From Moringa oleifera (lineage: Eukaryota; Streptophyta; Magnoliopsida; Brassicales; Moringaceae), in the NCBI GenBank assembly GCA_021397835.1, contig JAJFZO010000447.1:930001-994000 (forward strand): a stretch of 64,000 nt of DNA, in the 5' to 3' direction. The position numbers and the translations under genes were made by a program. The stretch's first letter is position 1; each line of letters opens with the position of its first letter. The notes below the pieces were generated by a model. The model ran no database searches. It had not been told where the DNA came from and saw only the letters and a program-made list of their open reading frames with translations. Below are positions 37,270 to 50,130 of the stretch, piece after piece.

Positions 37270-39100
37270 ATAAGTACACCTTCAAGCTTTTAAGTTTTTT
37301 TCTTTTGGGATGTTATGTGTGCACCTTCATATTGGTAGCTTTAATAATTCATGTGCTTTTACATAATGTCAAAAATTCTTAGGATCTTATCTATGCCCCT
37401 TTAGTGCTTTTTTGTTGATGAATCTTGCTTTGATATTGCCATGCTCTTGGTTGTTTTTGCTTGCATAGATAGTAATTAATACATGTGCTTTAAAAAAAGC
37501 TTGTTTTATGATATACTTGAATGGTTAGTGCATAACTTGTAGCTTGACTAAGGATAAAACAATTTTAAGTTATCTTGACTCCATATTTAAGGGATGGTTA
37601 TCCCTTCTAGCTTTTTAAGTTTGAACCTGACAGGTTTTGCGATTACTAATATTTGATAAGGTCCCTTTAAGCTTGGTGCGAGCTTTCTTAAAGCTTCTTA
37701 TAGGTTAGAAATGATGGTCTTTTGTAATACCAAGTCCTTAATATTAAGATCTTTTCCTTTAACTCGATTGTTGTATAGCCTAGCCACCTTTACTTGTAGG
37801 AAATTATTTGAATTACATATATATATCTTTGTTCTTTTAAGAGATCAAGTTTACTCGAAAATTTTCTGAGATCGATTCATCATATTGTTCGGTGTGATAC
37901 TTTTTTAGACCAATTTCTATTAGCATCACAACTTTTGTTCCAAAGGCAAGTGAAAAAAAGGTCTTCTTAATAGCTATCCTAGCAATCACGCGATAGGCCT
38001 ATAAGGTGTTGTAAAGATCTTCTACTAAGGATGCTTTTGTAATGCCTAATCTGGTCTTCAAGGCTTGTAAGATAGTTTTATTAATGACCATCACTTTTCC
38101 ATTAGCTTGGGGTAACCTACAATTGTAAACCATGGTTCAGTTTAAAATTGAATACAATTGCCTTTGAAGTTGTTTCCCTAAAATTAAAGGTCGTTATTTA
38201 TAACTATGATTTTGGTATCCCAAACTTACATTCCATGGATCACTATATAAGTTGATCTTATGCTTTTCTTGTTATTATAATGGCTAAGGATTTAGCCTTG
38301 ATCTATCTTGTAAAGCAATCAATAATTGTTATAATGAACCTCTTTTAGCCAATTGTAATGGGAAAAAGGCCTAATAAGTCAATTCCTTATTGTGAGAATT
38401 ATCAGGGTACATTAGTTGGGTGATTGAAGTTACTGGTAACCTAGAGATAAGAGCATGCTTCGAGTCGGCCTTGTACTTTTATACGTGCTTTCTAAAGTCT
38501 TCTTATAGTGTAGGCCAATAGTAACCTTGTCTTAGGATTTTATGGGCCAAAGCTCTTGCCATAATATGGGTTCTATACATCCTCATGAACCTTCAATAGG
38601 ACGTACTACTGTTTATCGGGAGCTAAGCAGCATAAAAGTAATAGTCTAAGATATTTGGTATAACTGTCTATCGATTATCATATATCTTAAAAGCTCTATT
38701 TTACCTCCTTTGGGTTTCTTTTGGTGGCACTAAGGCATAGCTTTCAGCTTCTCATTACTAAGAGCTATCAGAGTTTTCGTTAAGGTGGTTTCTGATTGTG
38801 TTATTCTCATAGTTGTGATTTCAAAGAGGATCTACTGGGGAGCTTTCATCCCTTTTATACCTAGCTGATTGTAAATTTTTCAAATTCTTTAGTTAAAACT
38901 TGAACCTTTTATAGGTACTATACCCTCCCTAGTTCTCATAATTTGAATGTTCCCAAAACTTGATTCATGATAAGTTTGGGAGTCAATGTGCGCATGTAAC
39001 CCAGTAGCTTTTACTTCTTTCACTATCCTTTTTTGGCCGAATAACCCTCAACCAAAAATACCTTCTCCATGGCATGTGCATGGCTTGCATGTTCAACGCA
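37270..39100 (-). pseudogene. Ty3/gypsy integrase remnant of another element (minus strand)
   Basis: The minus strand near 38560-38100 shows worn HxxxHxxxC-type lead-in sequence, GIDLLG-x-FPITIG and a DTKIIVINND stretch, as in plant gypsy integrase. At 37800-37640 the integrase tail survives (ARLYNNRVKGKDLNIKDLVL, LKGPYQILVIAKP). Orientation is opposite to the protease next door, so a second element begins here. The 37270-37560 stretch resembles 58450-58990, which follows integrase in the gypsy element at 57.9-61.5 kb. 39000-39300 is also retroelement-like but not assignable. Confidence 0.65.
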
Positions 39101-39743
39101 CTCCTCCACAATTAGTGATGGTGAGAAAAGGTGTATAGCCTATTGTGGACCTTTAACTGTGGAGATTTTAAATAATTGAGGTCCACCATGATGCACTTCT
39201 CATGGCTAAAGGGTTGAAGCACATTTAAGATACGAAGATCTGTCCCATATTTTGTGTTACATGCATCTTACTTATGTACACAAAATCATTAATATTAGTA
39301 GAAATTATTGATAAAAATCTTGTATTAAAAATTCTTGCTATTGACAAAAATCATCCAATGCTATATCGATCACTGGACCCGCAAAGAATTAATTAATGGT
39401 GAGAACACATTTCATAGGTTGTTAACACTAATTTTACCATTTATTTAAAAAAACTTTGATTATGTTGAATCTTGAACTCTTCTGTACTACTAGTTCTACG
39501 GGTAGAAATTAGGTTTGCTATGACGAAGGGTGTTTCTTGTTTAATTGAAAACTTCTATATTTAATTATCAAACACATCAGCCATCAAATATTTAATGTTG
39601 AAACAACTATATGTAGTTGTTATAAATTAGCTATAGACATTACTAAGGCCAACAGTAGGCATTATTTAACATTGAAAATTTTAGCCATGTTAACTGCAAG
39701 AAGACTATGCTTAGTTTAATCATGGAAGTAATGATTTCTTAAA

Positions 39744-39947
39744 CTAGCAGTATACCATATTATTCCAGACATATGAAACAAAAAAATCTTCATAGCTGGC
39801 TTCATGGCATGTCAACGCTCTTGGCCATAGGCAAAAAGAAAAGAAGATGAGGTCCTGCGAAGAAGAATTAACAGATGCATCATCATCATCATCAGCATTC
39901 GATTCAATCACTACACATGTTTCCAGTCGCTGCATGTCTATGTACAT
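39744..39947 (-). pseudogene. Conserved reading frame in the outer left arm, unrecognised
   Basis: It opens MYIDMQRLETCVVIESNADD and has its partner at 56513-56776 in the right arm. The partner runs longer upstream (MDRWSPGLPDHMYMDMQRLE). The acidic/Ser run NADDDDDASVNSSS and the following hydrophobic stretch are preserved in both copies, apart from one Asp. It may be the last exon of a gene divergent from the 163-codon gene. I do not recognise the family. Confidence 0.3.
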
Positions 39948-40273
39948 ATGGTCAGGTAATCCAGGACTCCATCGATCTATATTTCCGTTTGGAGAACTGA
40001 GTATGAATTACGTATCTGTTTGATGCCTTTCAGATTGATTAATGATCCCCTGATGGTGTTGTATTAGTCATGCAATCTTTACTTCTTTCTTACCGACTTT
40101 CGGGGTTCTTCTGTTGGAGATAAGCTGCTTGTCGGTCCTTCATGTGCTCTTACAGCAGGTGCGCATGTCAATGATCAGTACGCGTTAAATTTTCATAGAT
40201 AGGTTTCGGGTTGTATTCTCTTATTATTAGTATGTATATTAATATGTTTCTTGGGTTAGCTAATGGATTTCAG

Positions 40274-40404
40274 GATGCAAGAGAAATGGAAACAGAGAGG
40301 AAACCGAAATAGGAGGTCTCATCGGAGATCCGGCGACTGATGCAGGATGGGAGCGGGTTATAGTTGAGAAATCCACACGGCTACGCTTCATATGAGAGTC
40401 GAAG
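40274..40404 (+). pseudogene. Exon-like block, left copy, with a stop codon
   Basis: 131 bp between a TTTCAG acceptor and a GAAG|GTAATG donor. It is the partner of 56094-56224, where the frame is open. Here a stop interrupts it (METERKPK then stop). It lies upstream of the 163-codon gene on the same strand and could be a former 5' exon. Confidence 0.4.
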
Positions 40405-40427
40405 GTAATGTGGGTTTTTCTGATTAC

Positions 40428-40704
40428 TGGGCTGAGCCCACTGGAAATGGTTTTATGTCTTCTATAATTACTGTGAAATGATGAAGCCCAAAATTAGAAT
40501 CATTCACCAAATCTCAGTAGCAAGCAGCCTTCTGTACCCAAACTTCTCAAAAAGGAGACGTCCATTCAGCCTCCGTTAGCCGAACGGGCCAAGCCCATCG
40601 ATATGGTCGTTGTTTGTTTCGTTGTGCATCCTCCAAAACCCTACTCCACCTGGTCTTAGCTTTTCTTTTTCTACGCACAAGAGAAATTCCGGGATAAACC
40701 CTAA
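40428..40704 (+). promoter_or_regulatory. Site II and telo-box motifs upstream of the left 163-codon gene
   Basis: The palindromic site II pair TGGGCTGAGCCCA lies at 40428-40440, with further GGCCAAGCCCA nearby. A telo-box AAACCCTAA lies at 40696-40704, 20 bp before the start codon. This combination is common in plant promoters of genes for growth, translation and organelle biogenesis. Both motifs are kept in the right arm. Confidence 0.5.
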
Positions 40705-40724
40705 CCCCTTCCTCTAGCAAGAAC

Positions 40725-41216
40725 TTGCCCAAAATGGACATGTTTCATTCTTTCTGGCGTATGGCCTTTCCCTTAATCTTCTCCTTTCTCTTTCTCTTAG
40801 GACGAACCAGAAGAATAATGATTATCTTGTCTGTTAGAGGCCACCAGCTAGAGCTCCAGTTAGAACCGTTGCCTCATGTAAACGGAGATGAAAACGGTCG
40901 AAATGGGCTTCATCAAATTCAGCTGACCATCACGTCTAGCCAAGGACTAATCTGGTTGTTTTGGAGGACACAATTGAAGCTGCCAGAACCCCTTTTCGTG
41001 CCTGAAAAGGTGGCCGCCATGTTTTTCTTGATTGTCCGGCTTCTGCAACTGTTCCCAAGCTTAGACGTCATGCTTCCTCTCCAAAACGGTGTTATTCTCG
41101 TCATTCAAATCCACGAAGTCGATGTTGATGCCAACCACAACCGCTTCTATGAGATTAATGTAGGCACAAGAACCATCCAGGGAAGTTCGTTCCTTTTCAA
41201 CGTTCAATTCAGATAA
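40725..41216 (+). CDS. Small membrane-protein-like gene of an unrecognised family, left-arm copy
   Basis: 163 codons, intact. The protein is two tandem units of about 80 residues, each a hydrophobic segment followed by a strand-rich stretch. Unit 1 has AFPLIFSFLFLLG (13-26) then HQLELQLEPL. Unit 2 has AAMFFLIVRLLQLF (~95-108) then GVILVIQIHEV and FYEINVGTRT. The units are joined by LPEPLFVPEK. The right-arm copy at 55284-55775 is about nine-tenths identical, and a distant paralogue lies at 52929-53414. All three keep an open frame of near-equal length, which argues for a real protein. ATG choice: the MPKMDMF start is shared by both arm copies; a second Met at 4 is also possible. A donor-like GTGAGC follows shortly after the stop. 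Function unknown. Confidence 0.6.
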   Translation: MPKMDMFHSFWRMAFPLIFSFLFLLGRTRRIMIILSVRGHQLELQLEPLPHVNGDENGRNGLHQIQLTITSSQGLIWLFWRTQLKLPEPLFVPEKVAAMFFLIVRLLQLFPSLDVMLPLQNGVILVIQIHEVDVDANHNRFYEINVGTRTIQGSSFLFNVQFR

Positions 41217-41377
41217 GCCGCATCACCTTGCACGATTGTCTTGAAGTGTGAGCTACCTGTTTTTAAGGCTTCCAAATAGTGTATTCCTCTTTGAATATTT
41301 TTGTTTCAACGTGAAACATTCATAGTGATCATTGTGTTTCTTTTCGCATTCACGCGCAGATTGGTATCCACCAAATT

Positions 41378-41593
41378 TTGGGGAGAGAGGAGTATTGTGT
41401 ATCCATCATTTCCCTTTATCTGAAGCACCGGGATATCAAACCAGTTTCAGGAAATGCTGATGATGATGTGATGGGTAATACAGAGAAATACGATATGATT
41501 CATCCAAAACGCAAACTTATAAATCCAAGTAGATCCTTCAATTTGTTGTTGTGGTGTCTCTTATATCGTATTGCTGTTTGTATCACTACATAG
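41378..41593 (+). other. Second conserved reading frame downstream of the left 163-codon gene
   Basis: It follows an acceptor-like CGCGCAG and is preserved in the right arm (54869-55168) with the motif NADDDVMGN-x-EKY-x-MIH, then LINPSRS and LLYRIAVCITT. It could be a downstream exon, a separate small protein, or conserved 3' UTR. Frame conservation between arms may simply reflect their shared origin. Confidence 0.3.
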
Positions 41594-42816
41594 CCTAGTT
41601 TAATTATGTTTTGCATATTTTCTTGCATGTGAGTACAGGTAAAAAAGATGAAGACAGACAATGGCATTTGGTGTTTTTGCTTGTATGTCAGATTGATTGT
41701 CTTAGTTTCAAGCTTGTCCAAGACATCCATTCAATTGTAAAGTAGGAGTACTTCCCACTGTTGTTCATTATTATAAATGCAAGTGTGTCTATTTTACTCC
41801 AGTCCTTCTTCTTATGTTAGTTCACTTCTTCAGGTTGGTGAGTAGTTTAGATTGCATGATGTTCCTCAGTTGGAAAGTAGGGAAAGATGTGGAAGATTGG
41901 AAAGGGTTGTCTTTCCTAATTTGCTCTTCTGCATTGGCCATCTAAGTATACTGATTTGGTAAATTAATAGGTTTTACACAATGTTAGGATATGTAATATC
42001 TAATGCAGCTGGAATTACCATGACTGAACCAACACAAGGGCAGAAATAGAGAGTATTAATCACAGCAATACATTATAACTAATTGATTAGGATACTTAAA
42101 ATATAATTTATCCAACCTAGCTTGTCAGCTTCTGGACTAACCAAATTTAGTTTTATATAACTTAATTTGGCATTATCCTGCTATCTGATCTGTCTTCTTC
42201 TCAAGAAACACTGTTAGAAGGACCCAGATAGAGCTTTCTATTCATTGTTTTCAAAGTGGAAAAAACATATGTAGACATGCATGATTCTGCTGCTGGGACT
42301 TTAAACAGGTAAGAGCTGGACAACAGAAGATGTGATACATAAACATCTTTCTTTCTTCAAGGTTGAACTCAAGTCTGAGCACCTAGTGGCAGATGACTTG
42401 ACAGCACATGAAATGATAAATTTATCTTGGGTTTTTTTGATATCTCTAACTCATAACAAGTAATATGAGAACAAAGCTCCATAATGTGATTGTTCATCAG
42501 AGTGCTTGCACAATCCCACGACTACTGACTTCTTGATGAAAGGATAATTACCTTCTCTTGTTAAATCTCCATCTTTGTTACAGGTTGAATTGGAACTGTT
42601 ACACGTATGTTGAGGTTGGTGGTTTAAGGTCTTGCTGTTACATTGCCAGCATGAGCATATATATATGTGAATGTGGCCCAAGCAGTGAGCTGACTTGCTC
42701 CATGCATGGAGTCCATGGAACTTGTAAATACTCTTTGCCCAATAAGTGTTTGTTATTTGTTAGAAACCGAACCTTTGTACGGTTACACTTGAACATTTTC
42801 AGACCCGATTACAGTT

Positions 42817-42840
42817 GAGAGAGAGAGAGAGAGAGAGAGA
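42817..42840. repeat. GA dinucleotide run, left arm
   Basis: Twelve GA units. The partner is the TC run at 53665-53696 in the right arm, longer by several units. Confidence 0.9.
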
Positions 42841-42958
42841 AGACTTTTTCCAGGCAATTCACTAGCATATGGAATGGTAGCCTCTGCTCATTCAATAGTG
42901 CCTCATTATGATTCATCTTTCTTAGGCCTGTGAGAACGATTATAAATAAATAAATAAA

Positions 42959-42982
42959 TATATATATATATATATATATATA
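42959..42982. repeat. TA dinucleotide run
   Basis: A simple TA repeat preceded by AAAT units. The matching place in the right arm (about 52465-52475) has no comparable run. Confidence 0.85.
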
Positions 42983-43099
42983 CATAAAAACTGAGAAGAG
43001 AAAGGTAGAAGAAAAAAAGAACAAATGCAAGTAGAGAAGAAAGAGAAAGATAAAAAAAAAAGTATGAAGGAATAAGCAAATTTATGATTTATAAAATAT

Positions 43100-45420
43100 T
43101 TTTTTTTGTTTTTTTATTATAATAAATTTTGTTTAGATCAAAAAATAAGAAGATTTTTTTTTAAAAAAATATTAGTTTGGTAGGAACAAAAATAAATTAA
43201 TAAAAACATTAAATAAACATCATTAGGACCTAAAGAATACATTCTCTTCTAAAATTAATTATGAACTTAAAAACATATCTAATGCTACAAAGTTTTTGCA
43301 AGAGAGCATTAGGGCCTTTAATGGTCAGATTCTGATGACCTATGACGGGTTCAGCTTGTAAGAGAGAGAAAAGTGAGCATTGGTGTCCCTCGGGATCCCT
43401 GCGACATGATCAAGTTAGATTAGAAATCAGTAACGTGAGTGCTAAAGTAAATCAAGATCAGCTCAGATTTTGGCATACTTAGTATTTATATACAGAATAT
43501 CACTCATATGAAGACTTAATGTGGAAGTGAATGGGCACAAAGACGGACAATTTCGCTGAGAGACAACTCCTGCCATCTTTTTATTGCAATAAAGAGATCA
43601 CATAGCTAGAGGTTAAAGATGAGGGCAAGTCCATCCTTTCCAATTAGGCAAAGCTTCTTCAAGAAGCTTGATATAAGCGGGACTCGATTGTGTGTCTAAT
43701 TTTATAGGTCAGATCAGATAAAGACGTGGCTTCATCAAACATGTTTTGGAGTTTTCAATTAGGCCTTTTTCAGGTACATTTAATGGGCTTAGGCTTGGAT
43801 AGCCCATTTTATCCATATTATAAGTTTGCCCACTCCTGGATTTGAAAAATTCTAGACTTAAAAGAGAGGTTAAGATTTTTCAAATTTAAGAGGATATCAA
43901 GTGTATGTTTTGTAAGGGATAATGGGATCGATAACCTTTTTTTTTTTTTTAAATGTGGTTAGTGAGCATGTTAATATGAAAGGACCTTTGTCATTTTCGC
44001 TAGTAAAATTAATGGGGCAATTAATGTGTGAGGCACAACTAGAGATTTTTCTTTTTGGGTGAAAGAGTTTGAGCATGAGAAAGTTTCTTTCTATTTTTTT
44101 TGTTTGATAAAAAAGTCACAATAATTTTTTTTTTGGTGTCATTGGTCACTAGTCCTATTTGAAAATTTCATTTTACTTTTAAGAAAGAAAATGAGTTAAT
44201 TTCATTTTGAAAATAAGCATTGGTCTGCTTTGCTAGAAGATTTGAGATCAAGGGTTGATTATGTGTGGGAAAGGGTTAGCACTCCCACAAACGCCTAAAA
44301 ATTGGTACCATTACGCAAATTAATCTTATATCCTTGATTTATAATAATCTAAAATTGATTTTGAACTAAACTTATTATATAACTTATACAAGAATCTCAA
44401 TTTCGTCGATGTTAGAACTTTAATTCTAAAAAAGTAGATGTTTTAATTTAGAGATCAAAAAATAAACTTTATCAAATTTCTTTCTCTTAAACAGTTTTAG
44501 AAAATGAAATGCATTATAGATGAACAACTAATAGAGGAATAAAACATAGAAGATCATCTTTTATTCACTTTTAAAAAATAATGATTACAAGTATATAGTA
44601 CCTTTGATACAATTCCTACCTTTCTATTAATCAATAAGCAAATATTCTTAAGAAAGTTTTCCCAAAAAAGATCTCCACCGCATTGGTTTTTAGTGTTTGA
44701 TCGCAAAAATCTAAAAGTTTGATTATTCTCAAAAGATATCTTGTTCAATGATCGATGCTTGCTAGTAATGGATTCTTATTTGTGATCGATTCTTCCTTTT
44801 TAGATCTCGATACCCATTTATGATTGTTGTCAATGTCTTTCTCCTTTATCCTCTCTCATTCCTCCTTTTGATTCCTCTATCTGATTTCTTCCCCCCGCCC
44901 CCCTCGACTATCAAATGAGTGGTTTGTTTATAGGGAAAAAAATAAGATAAGGTATGCTAAATATTTAAAACTCTGCTACGGAGAAAAAAGAGCAACAGTG
45001 CAATCAATCCAATCTTAAAATTCAAAAAACTATCATTGGATAATACGCGCTATCTACAAATAAGTTTGGGATCAACTCAAACTTAAAATTCAAAATTGTA
45101 TTCACAGTGTTGGAAAATTCTTTGTGCGAAGTCTTTCATTGGCATTTTAAGCCTTCACGATTTCTCCTCTCCAAGGTGTTGTATATTTGAATCCCAATGA
45201 GAGATCAGGGTCAATCATATCGAGGGTTCATTAGTGCCTGAGACCTTATCAATCTTTAAATCCACTTCATTGCGATTATCCCGATCATGCACTAAATTTT
45301 AATGTGCGATCGGGGCTAAATACATCAGGTTAAGTACTTGAAACTTGATGTGAAATCGAGGTTTGGGTCATGTTTAAAACTTGATGTGACATCGAGGATT
45401 GAATTACACACTCAAATACT
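43100..45420 (+). repeat. LTR-like inner part of the left arm
   Basis: The reverse complement of 50130-52440. It includes blocks such as GGGGCAATTAATGTGTGAGG, CTTGATATAAGCGGG and GAAAATGAAATGCATTATAG-like sequence. The right copy is followed on its own strand by gag-like and pol sequence, so it occupies the place of a 5' LTR. The left copy is the same sequence in inverted orientation. TG...CA ends could not be fixed. Confidence 0.5.
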
Positions 45421-45479
45421 TGACCATATTATCACCCATGACCTTATATTCATCTTAATCTACTTTTTTACTAACTTAA

Positions 45480-48400
45480 GAGTCACCGTTAACTGTTAGC
45501 TCTTTGATTTTAATCCTCTTGCAAGTTTTAACCCAGTAATCAAAGCCTTATCCTTCGCTTCATTGTTAAAGATGAGAAATTAGAGCTTTAGAACATATTT
45601 AATGATCACTTTATCAAGTTTACTGAAAAAGAACTTTACTTTGTTAGTCCTGTTACTGGATGCCTCACCTACCTATAAGGTCTAAGTTTTAATGCTCTAG
45701 TTGGTCTAAGCCACCTTTGAGTTAGCCTTAATAATGAAATCCACCAAGATTTATGCCTCCATTAAGTGTCGAGGTTTGAACTCAATGTCAAATTCACTAA
45801 GCTTCACTAACAACTTAACCAGGTGCTCTAACTTGGACCTTGGAAAATTTGTTGAAGTGAGAGATCAGTTAGACTAGTATTCAAAGCTTAGAAATATTGT
45901 CGTAATCTCCTCACTAAAACCAAAAGTGCAAAAGCCACATTCTCTATTATAGAATATCGTACATCAAATCCTTAGTGAACTCAGCTCATGTAGTAGATCG
46001 GGTTACATCATGATGCTTTTTCGTTTATTAGGACTAAACTAACTACCTAATATGATACTGTCAATTAAAGAAATAGCTCTTCCTTTGGTATGGGTTTGGA
46101 GAGCAAAGGTAAGGTAATTAGGTAGATTTTTAATTGCTCAAATGTATAATTGAATTTTTGATGTCCATTCAAAGCCCTTACATTACCTCAAAACTTTGAA
46201 AATTAGGCGTTGTTTTTTAATAGACCTAGCAATGTATCTACTTTAAACGGTCAGTTGCCTCATCAAGTACTACATTTCTCTTATGTTTTAAGGTGCTGGC
46301 ATGTTCATAATCGCATCAATTTTCTCTCGGTTAGCCTTAATTTTCTTACATATTATCATGTAGCCTAAGAACTTCCTTAACACCACTCTAGATGTCTAGT
46401 TTAAAAGGTTAAACTTCATGTTGTACTTTCAAAATACTTTAAATGCCTCGTGCAAATTGGCTATATGCATAACTTAAGTTTTACTTTTTATGATTATATC
46501 ATCGACATAAACTTCCATGTTCTTCTCGATTTACTTGTGGAAGACTCGATTCACTAACTTTTGATATGTAATAACTTTAAAGGTATTACTTTGTAAAAGA
46601 ATGTACCTTGATCAGTGATGAAGCTAGTCTTTTAGTAGTCTATTGGGCTCATGAAGATTTGATTATAATAAGAAAAAATGTCCATAAAACTCAACAATTA
46701 ACATCCTACGGTGCCTTGAACAAATTGATCTGTGATTGGCAGTGAATATAAGTTCTTTAGATAAGCTTTACTCAGATATCTAAAATTAACACACATCCTC
46801 CACTTCTCATTAGGATTTTTTGGCATGAATACTTGTTATTCAATATCGGTGTGGTTGACCTTTTTAATAATTCTTGTCGCCAATAACTTATCTATCTCTT
46901 CTTTAATAGCATCCCATCATTTTAGGGTAAAAGTTCTTTTATTTTGGTAAACTAAGTTTATCACTGGATTTTTTGACAAGATGTGACATATGACCATAAG
47001 ATCAATTCCTAGCATATCAGTAGCAAACTATGTGAACAAGTCTATGTATTTAATTAAACAATTGATTAACTTTCTCTCTTTGATGCATACTATCCATTTT
47101 AAGGCTATGATTATTAACTTTAACAGCTTGAATATGGCTATGGTAATTAACTCTAGCTACTTGACTAATTCCCCCATTTTAAAATCATCTATTACATCCA
47201 TATCCTTTAACTAGCAGACTTCAGCTTTTTGTTTTTTCTTCTTTATCATTATAGCTACTTTTGTACCACCTCTAACTCCCCAATATCATCAGGCATGGAG
47301 AAGCACATTAGTAACCTATAACTAGTCATGACTGCCTTGAAAATATTAAGGACAGGTATACCAAAATGCATAATGTATACCGAGAAGCTTTTAAAAAAAA
47401 AGACATCATCATCCAACCTTGATAAGACCCCATAAAAACAAAATTTGACAAAAGACTCTTACTGTTTAACTTTCAAAACAACATAAAAAGAGAAAAAAAA
47501 ACTCAAATAGCCTTCTTGCCAGCAGAAAACCTCTTAAGAAATTTTTTGACTTTACCTAATAACCCCCTAAGACAACTAGTCAGCACTTATTCACACTAGT
47601 AGAAACAACATCCAAAGTAGTACCTATATTATGGTCAACAATGATAGAATAAAAAACCATTAGAACAATTTTGAAGTATTCTTAACTCACTCAAACATAA
47701 TAAGAACTTTAATTTGGTTAACCACTTCAGGAGTCTTTACGTAGGCATAAATCTACCTAAAAGAGAAAAAAAATATAATCTTACATAATAAAAAGTAAAT
47801 AAGAGCATTCAACCACTAAATTTTGAAAAACAAGTTCTTACCAATAAGAACCTCACAAGTAAAAATAACTTCTACAACTATTGGCTCACGAACTTACCAT
47901 TACACTAGTTAATGAAACTAATATCAAGTTTTAGAAAATCGACTTACCAGCTTTTATTTGATCTCTAAATGCACTTCTTTCAATGTCTCTATTGAGTAAA
48001 CTACATAGTCCTTCTCAAAATTCATGAATTTTTGGACAATGTCCTCTCAAGCCTCTTTAGTAAGATCATCGTAATCTTCTTTTGTATGGTTGACCTCTAT
48101 CTTTAAATTTTTAATCTTTTTCTTATGCGAATTCAAAGATGTTTCATGAGTTTGATGTTGTATTTTGTACACTATACTTTAGCCTTAAATTTGCTAACTT
48201 TATCTTTTGCAACCTTGAGCACTTCATCATGATCACTAACTTCCTTTTTAAGAGTTGATAGCTTTTTTCACAGGATCTCTTTGTTGACACATAGAGTATC
48301 TAACTCTTTCTCATACTAAATTGATTAATATAGTGAAACATTCAAGGACATTAACCCCTACATTCACATCAATGAAAGACGAACGTCAGTAAAGCACTCA

Positions 48401-50130
48401 AAAGTAGAACACATCAAAAAGTTTAAAATAATGAAACTCTCACTCGTTTTATATAACACATCCCAACTATTGTGTTACGTTATGGACTATGAGCGTGCAA
48501 ATAGTATTCATTAATTGGCAGTCAAACTCCTAAAGGCACCTTGAAAGCTGTTTTACCATTTAATATAGAGTCAAAAATATGAATCTTTTAGTCAAATATG
48601 AAGTGGTCCTTTTCAACATGCCTCTTTTTTTCTACGAAGAGTCTTAAGCACTTGTTAGAGGATAAAACACTAATGGAATTAAAGTTGGAGCTTTTACTCA
48701 AGGAGTTTGAACCTTTTTCCCCTCATTACCCTTGATGAAAGAACGTCGTATAATGGACGATGTTCTGAAAGATGTACTGCTAAGAGACGTAATAGCTCTC
48801 TTTAAAAGTGGAGTTAAAATAGCTTTTGAGGAGCATGTCCTTTTTTTACTTTCGAAACTTCTTGCTTTTAAAACCTCTTTGAGCTTGATCTTCATGAATA
48901 ACATCAAAAACGAAAAAAATGTTAGAAAGCAAGTTGCATTTAAATAAAAAAAAATGCAGATTTATACAAAGAATAAAGGATTGTAGCCTCAGAGTCATCA
49001 TTTACAACCTCCATAGGCATGGTTGAAGAACCCTAACCATAAGAAGAAGGTTAAGTTGAAGAAAAGGAAAGAGATGTAATTGAGGAATCAGGACCATTCG
49101 AGATGGCTTAAATTAAAAGGATAAAAACAAGTATATAAAGTGTCGACAAGGAAATAAATAACTAAGGTTTTAACACCTATAGATTCAGAAGAAAAGATAG
49201 ATTTATATAAGTTTAAAGTAATGTCACTTCTCATAGAGGGAGTAATTCAAGTATTTCTAATAAAAATAAAAAATATCTTTTTCAACAATCAAATATTCTT
49301 AGGGCATTAGTCAATAGGCCCTAATGCTAATGGGAACAAACATTAAAAAACCCACTTGTTGTGATAAAAGTCTTAAAGGTAAACAATTGAAGAAAAAACT
49401 CTAAAAGAAGTCCTTAAAGCAAGTCTTGCTAATAGACACAAAAAACCCATCACAAAGAAGTAACTTTGACTAACTATCTCTGAGGTGCAAATTCCAAAAA
49501 ACTCATACAATTCATAAACAAGATAAGGAAATTGGAATCAAATACCTAATTTCTATGTTTCCATGTACATTGTAATTTTATTCTTATAGGGAAAGCAAGC
49601 CTTTTCTTGTAGTTTAGGAGCATAAAGATTAACAAAATGACAATGCGTTTTTCATGTGAAGAGCGTTGAGGTCATTGGTTAAAGCTAGAAAATGAATGAA
49701 AGCTATTGCATAAGCCATGGCCGATAAGGAAGAAAAAGAATTTATCGAAGATATAGACCCGATTGAAGAAGAAATGATGACTCTTACCTTAACTCGCACA
49801 TGGATGAAAAGAAAAGATTAAAGCTCTTTAAAAGGGAGTTAGAAGAAAAACCTAAAATTTCTTTTGAGGAGATGAAAAGCTAAAGAAGAAGAACTCGGGG
49901 TGATGTAAGGTAGTTAAAAAGCAAAAAGATTCAAAGCTTTGATAGCTTGTCTAACCCATCGTTTGATTAATGCCCAGCCAACTGCTTGGGTGCTGAATAA
50001 GAACTATAAACACTTGATTTTAACTCTGAAATTAGAAAAAACTCAAAAATGGTTTAAGTGATATCAATTTTGAGATGAGATAATTTAATATTGAGATTAT
50101 ATTATTGAGACAGATCATGCATACTGTACC
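45480..50130 (-). mobile_element. Truncated Ty3/gypsy element in the spacer of the inverted repeat
   Basis: It reads leftward. 47.2-49.9 kb is a worn leader/gag-like stretch with Lys/Ser-rich short frames and no clear domain. Reverse transcriptase lies at about 46930-46270 (KNPNEKWRMCVNFRYLSKAY, then YQKLVNRVFHK and EVYVDDIIIKSK). The RNase H region lies at about 46260-45700 (KLSEFDIEFKPRHLMEA, then DFIIKANSK). Integrase and a directly repeated 3' LTR are missing. Instead the inverted left arm begins at about 45420. Confidence 0.72.
46270..46930 (-). pseudogene. Gypsy reverse transcriptase in the spacer
   Basis: The catalytic YVDD is intact near 46500, with flanking EKNMEVYVDDIIIKSK-type sequence. 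Upstream are ATIKEEIDKLLATRIIKK and KWRMCVNF. Scattered stops make it non-functional. Confidence 0.75.

Larger units (their letters stand above)
39363..45420 (+). repeat. Left arm of the large imperfect inverted repeat
   Basis: The arm matches the reverse complement of 50130-57124 in the same order. From outside inward: an AT-rich flank (CACTGGACCCGCAAAGAATT against CGCTGGACTCACAAAGAATT), a conserved 131-bp exon-like block, the 163-codon gene, a second conserved reading frame, a GA run (42817-42840), then an LTR-like inner part from about 43.1 kb. It lacks a 1.08-kb block present in the right arm, with the junction at about 42850. Identity by eye is high in the gene but there are many substitutions and indels elsewhere, so the duplication is not recent. 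Confidence 0.88.

Noticed and set aside
42558..42818. 86-codon frame near the GA run in the left arm
   Set aside because: The right-arm counterpart is not open in the same frame, so it is more likely 3' non-coding sequence.
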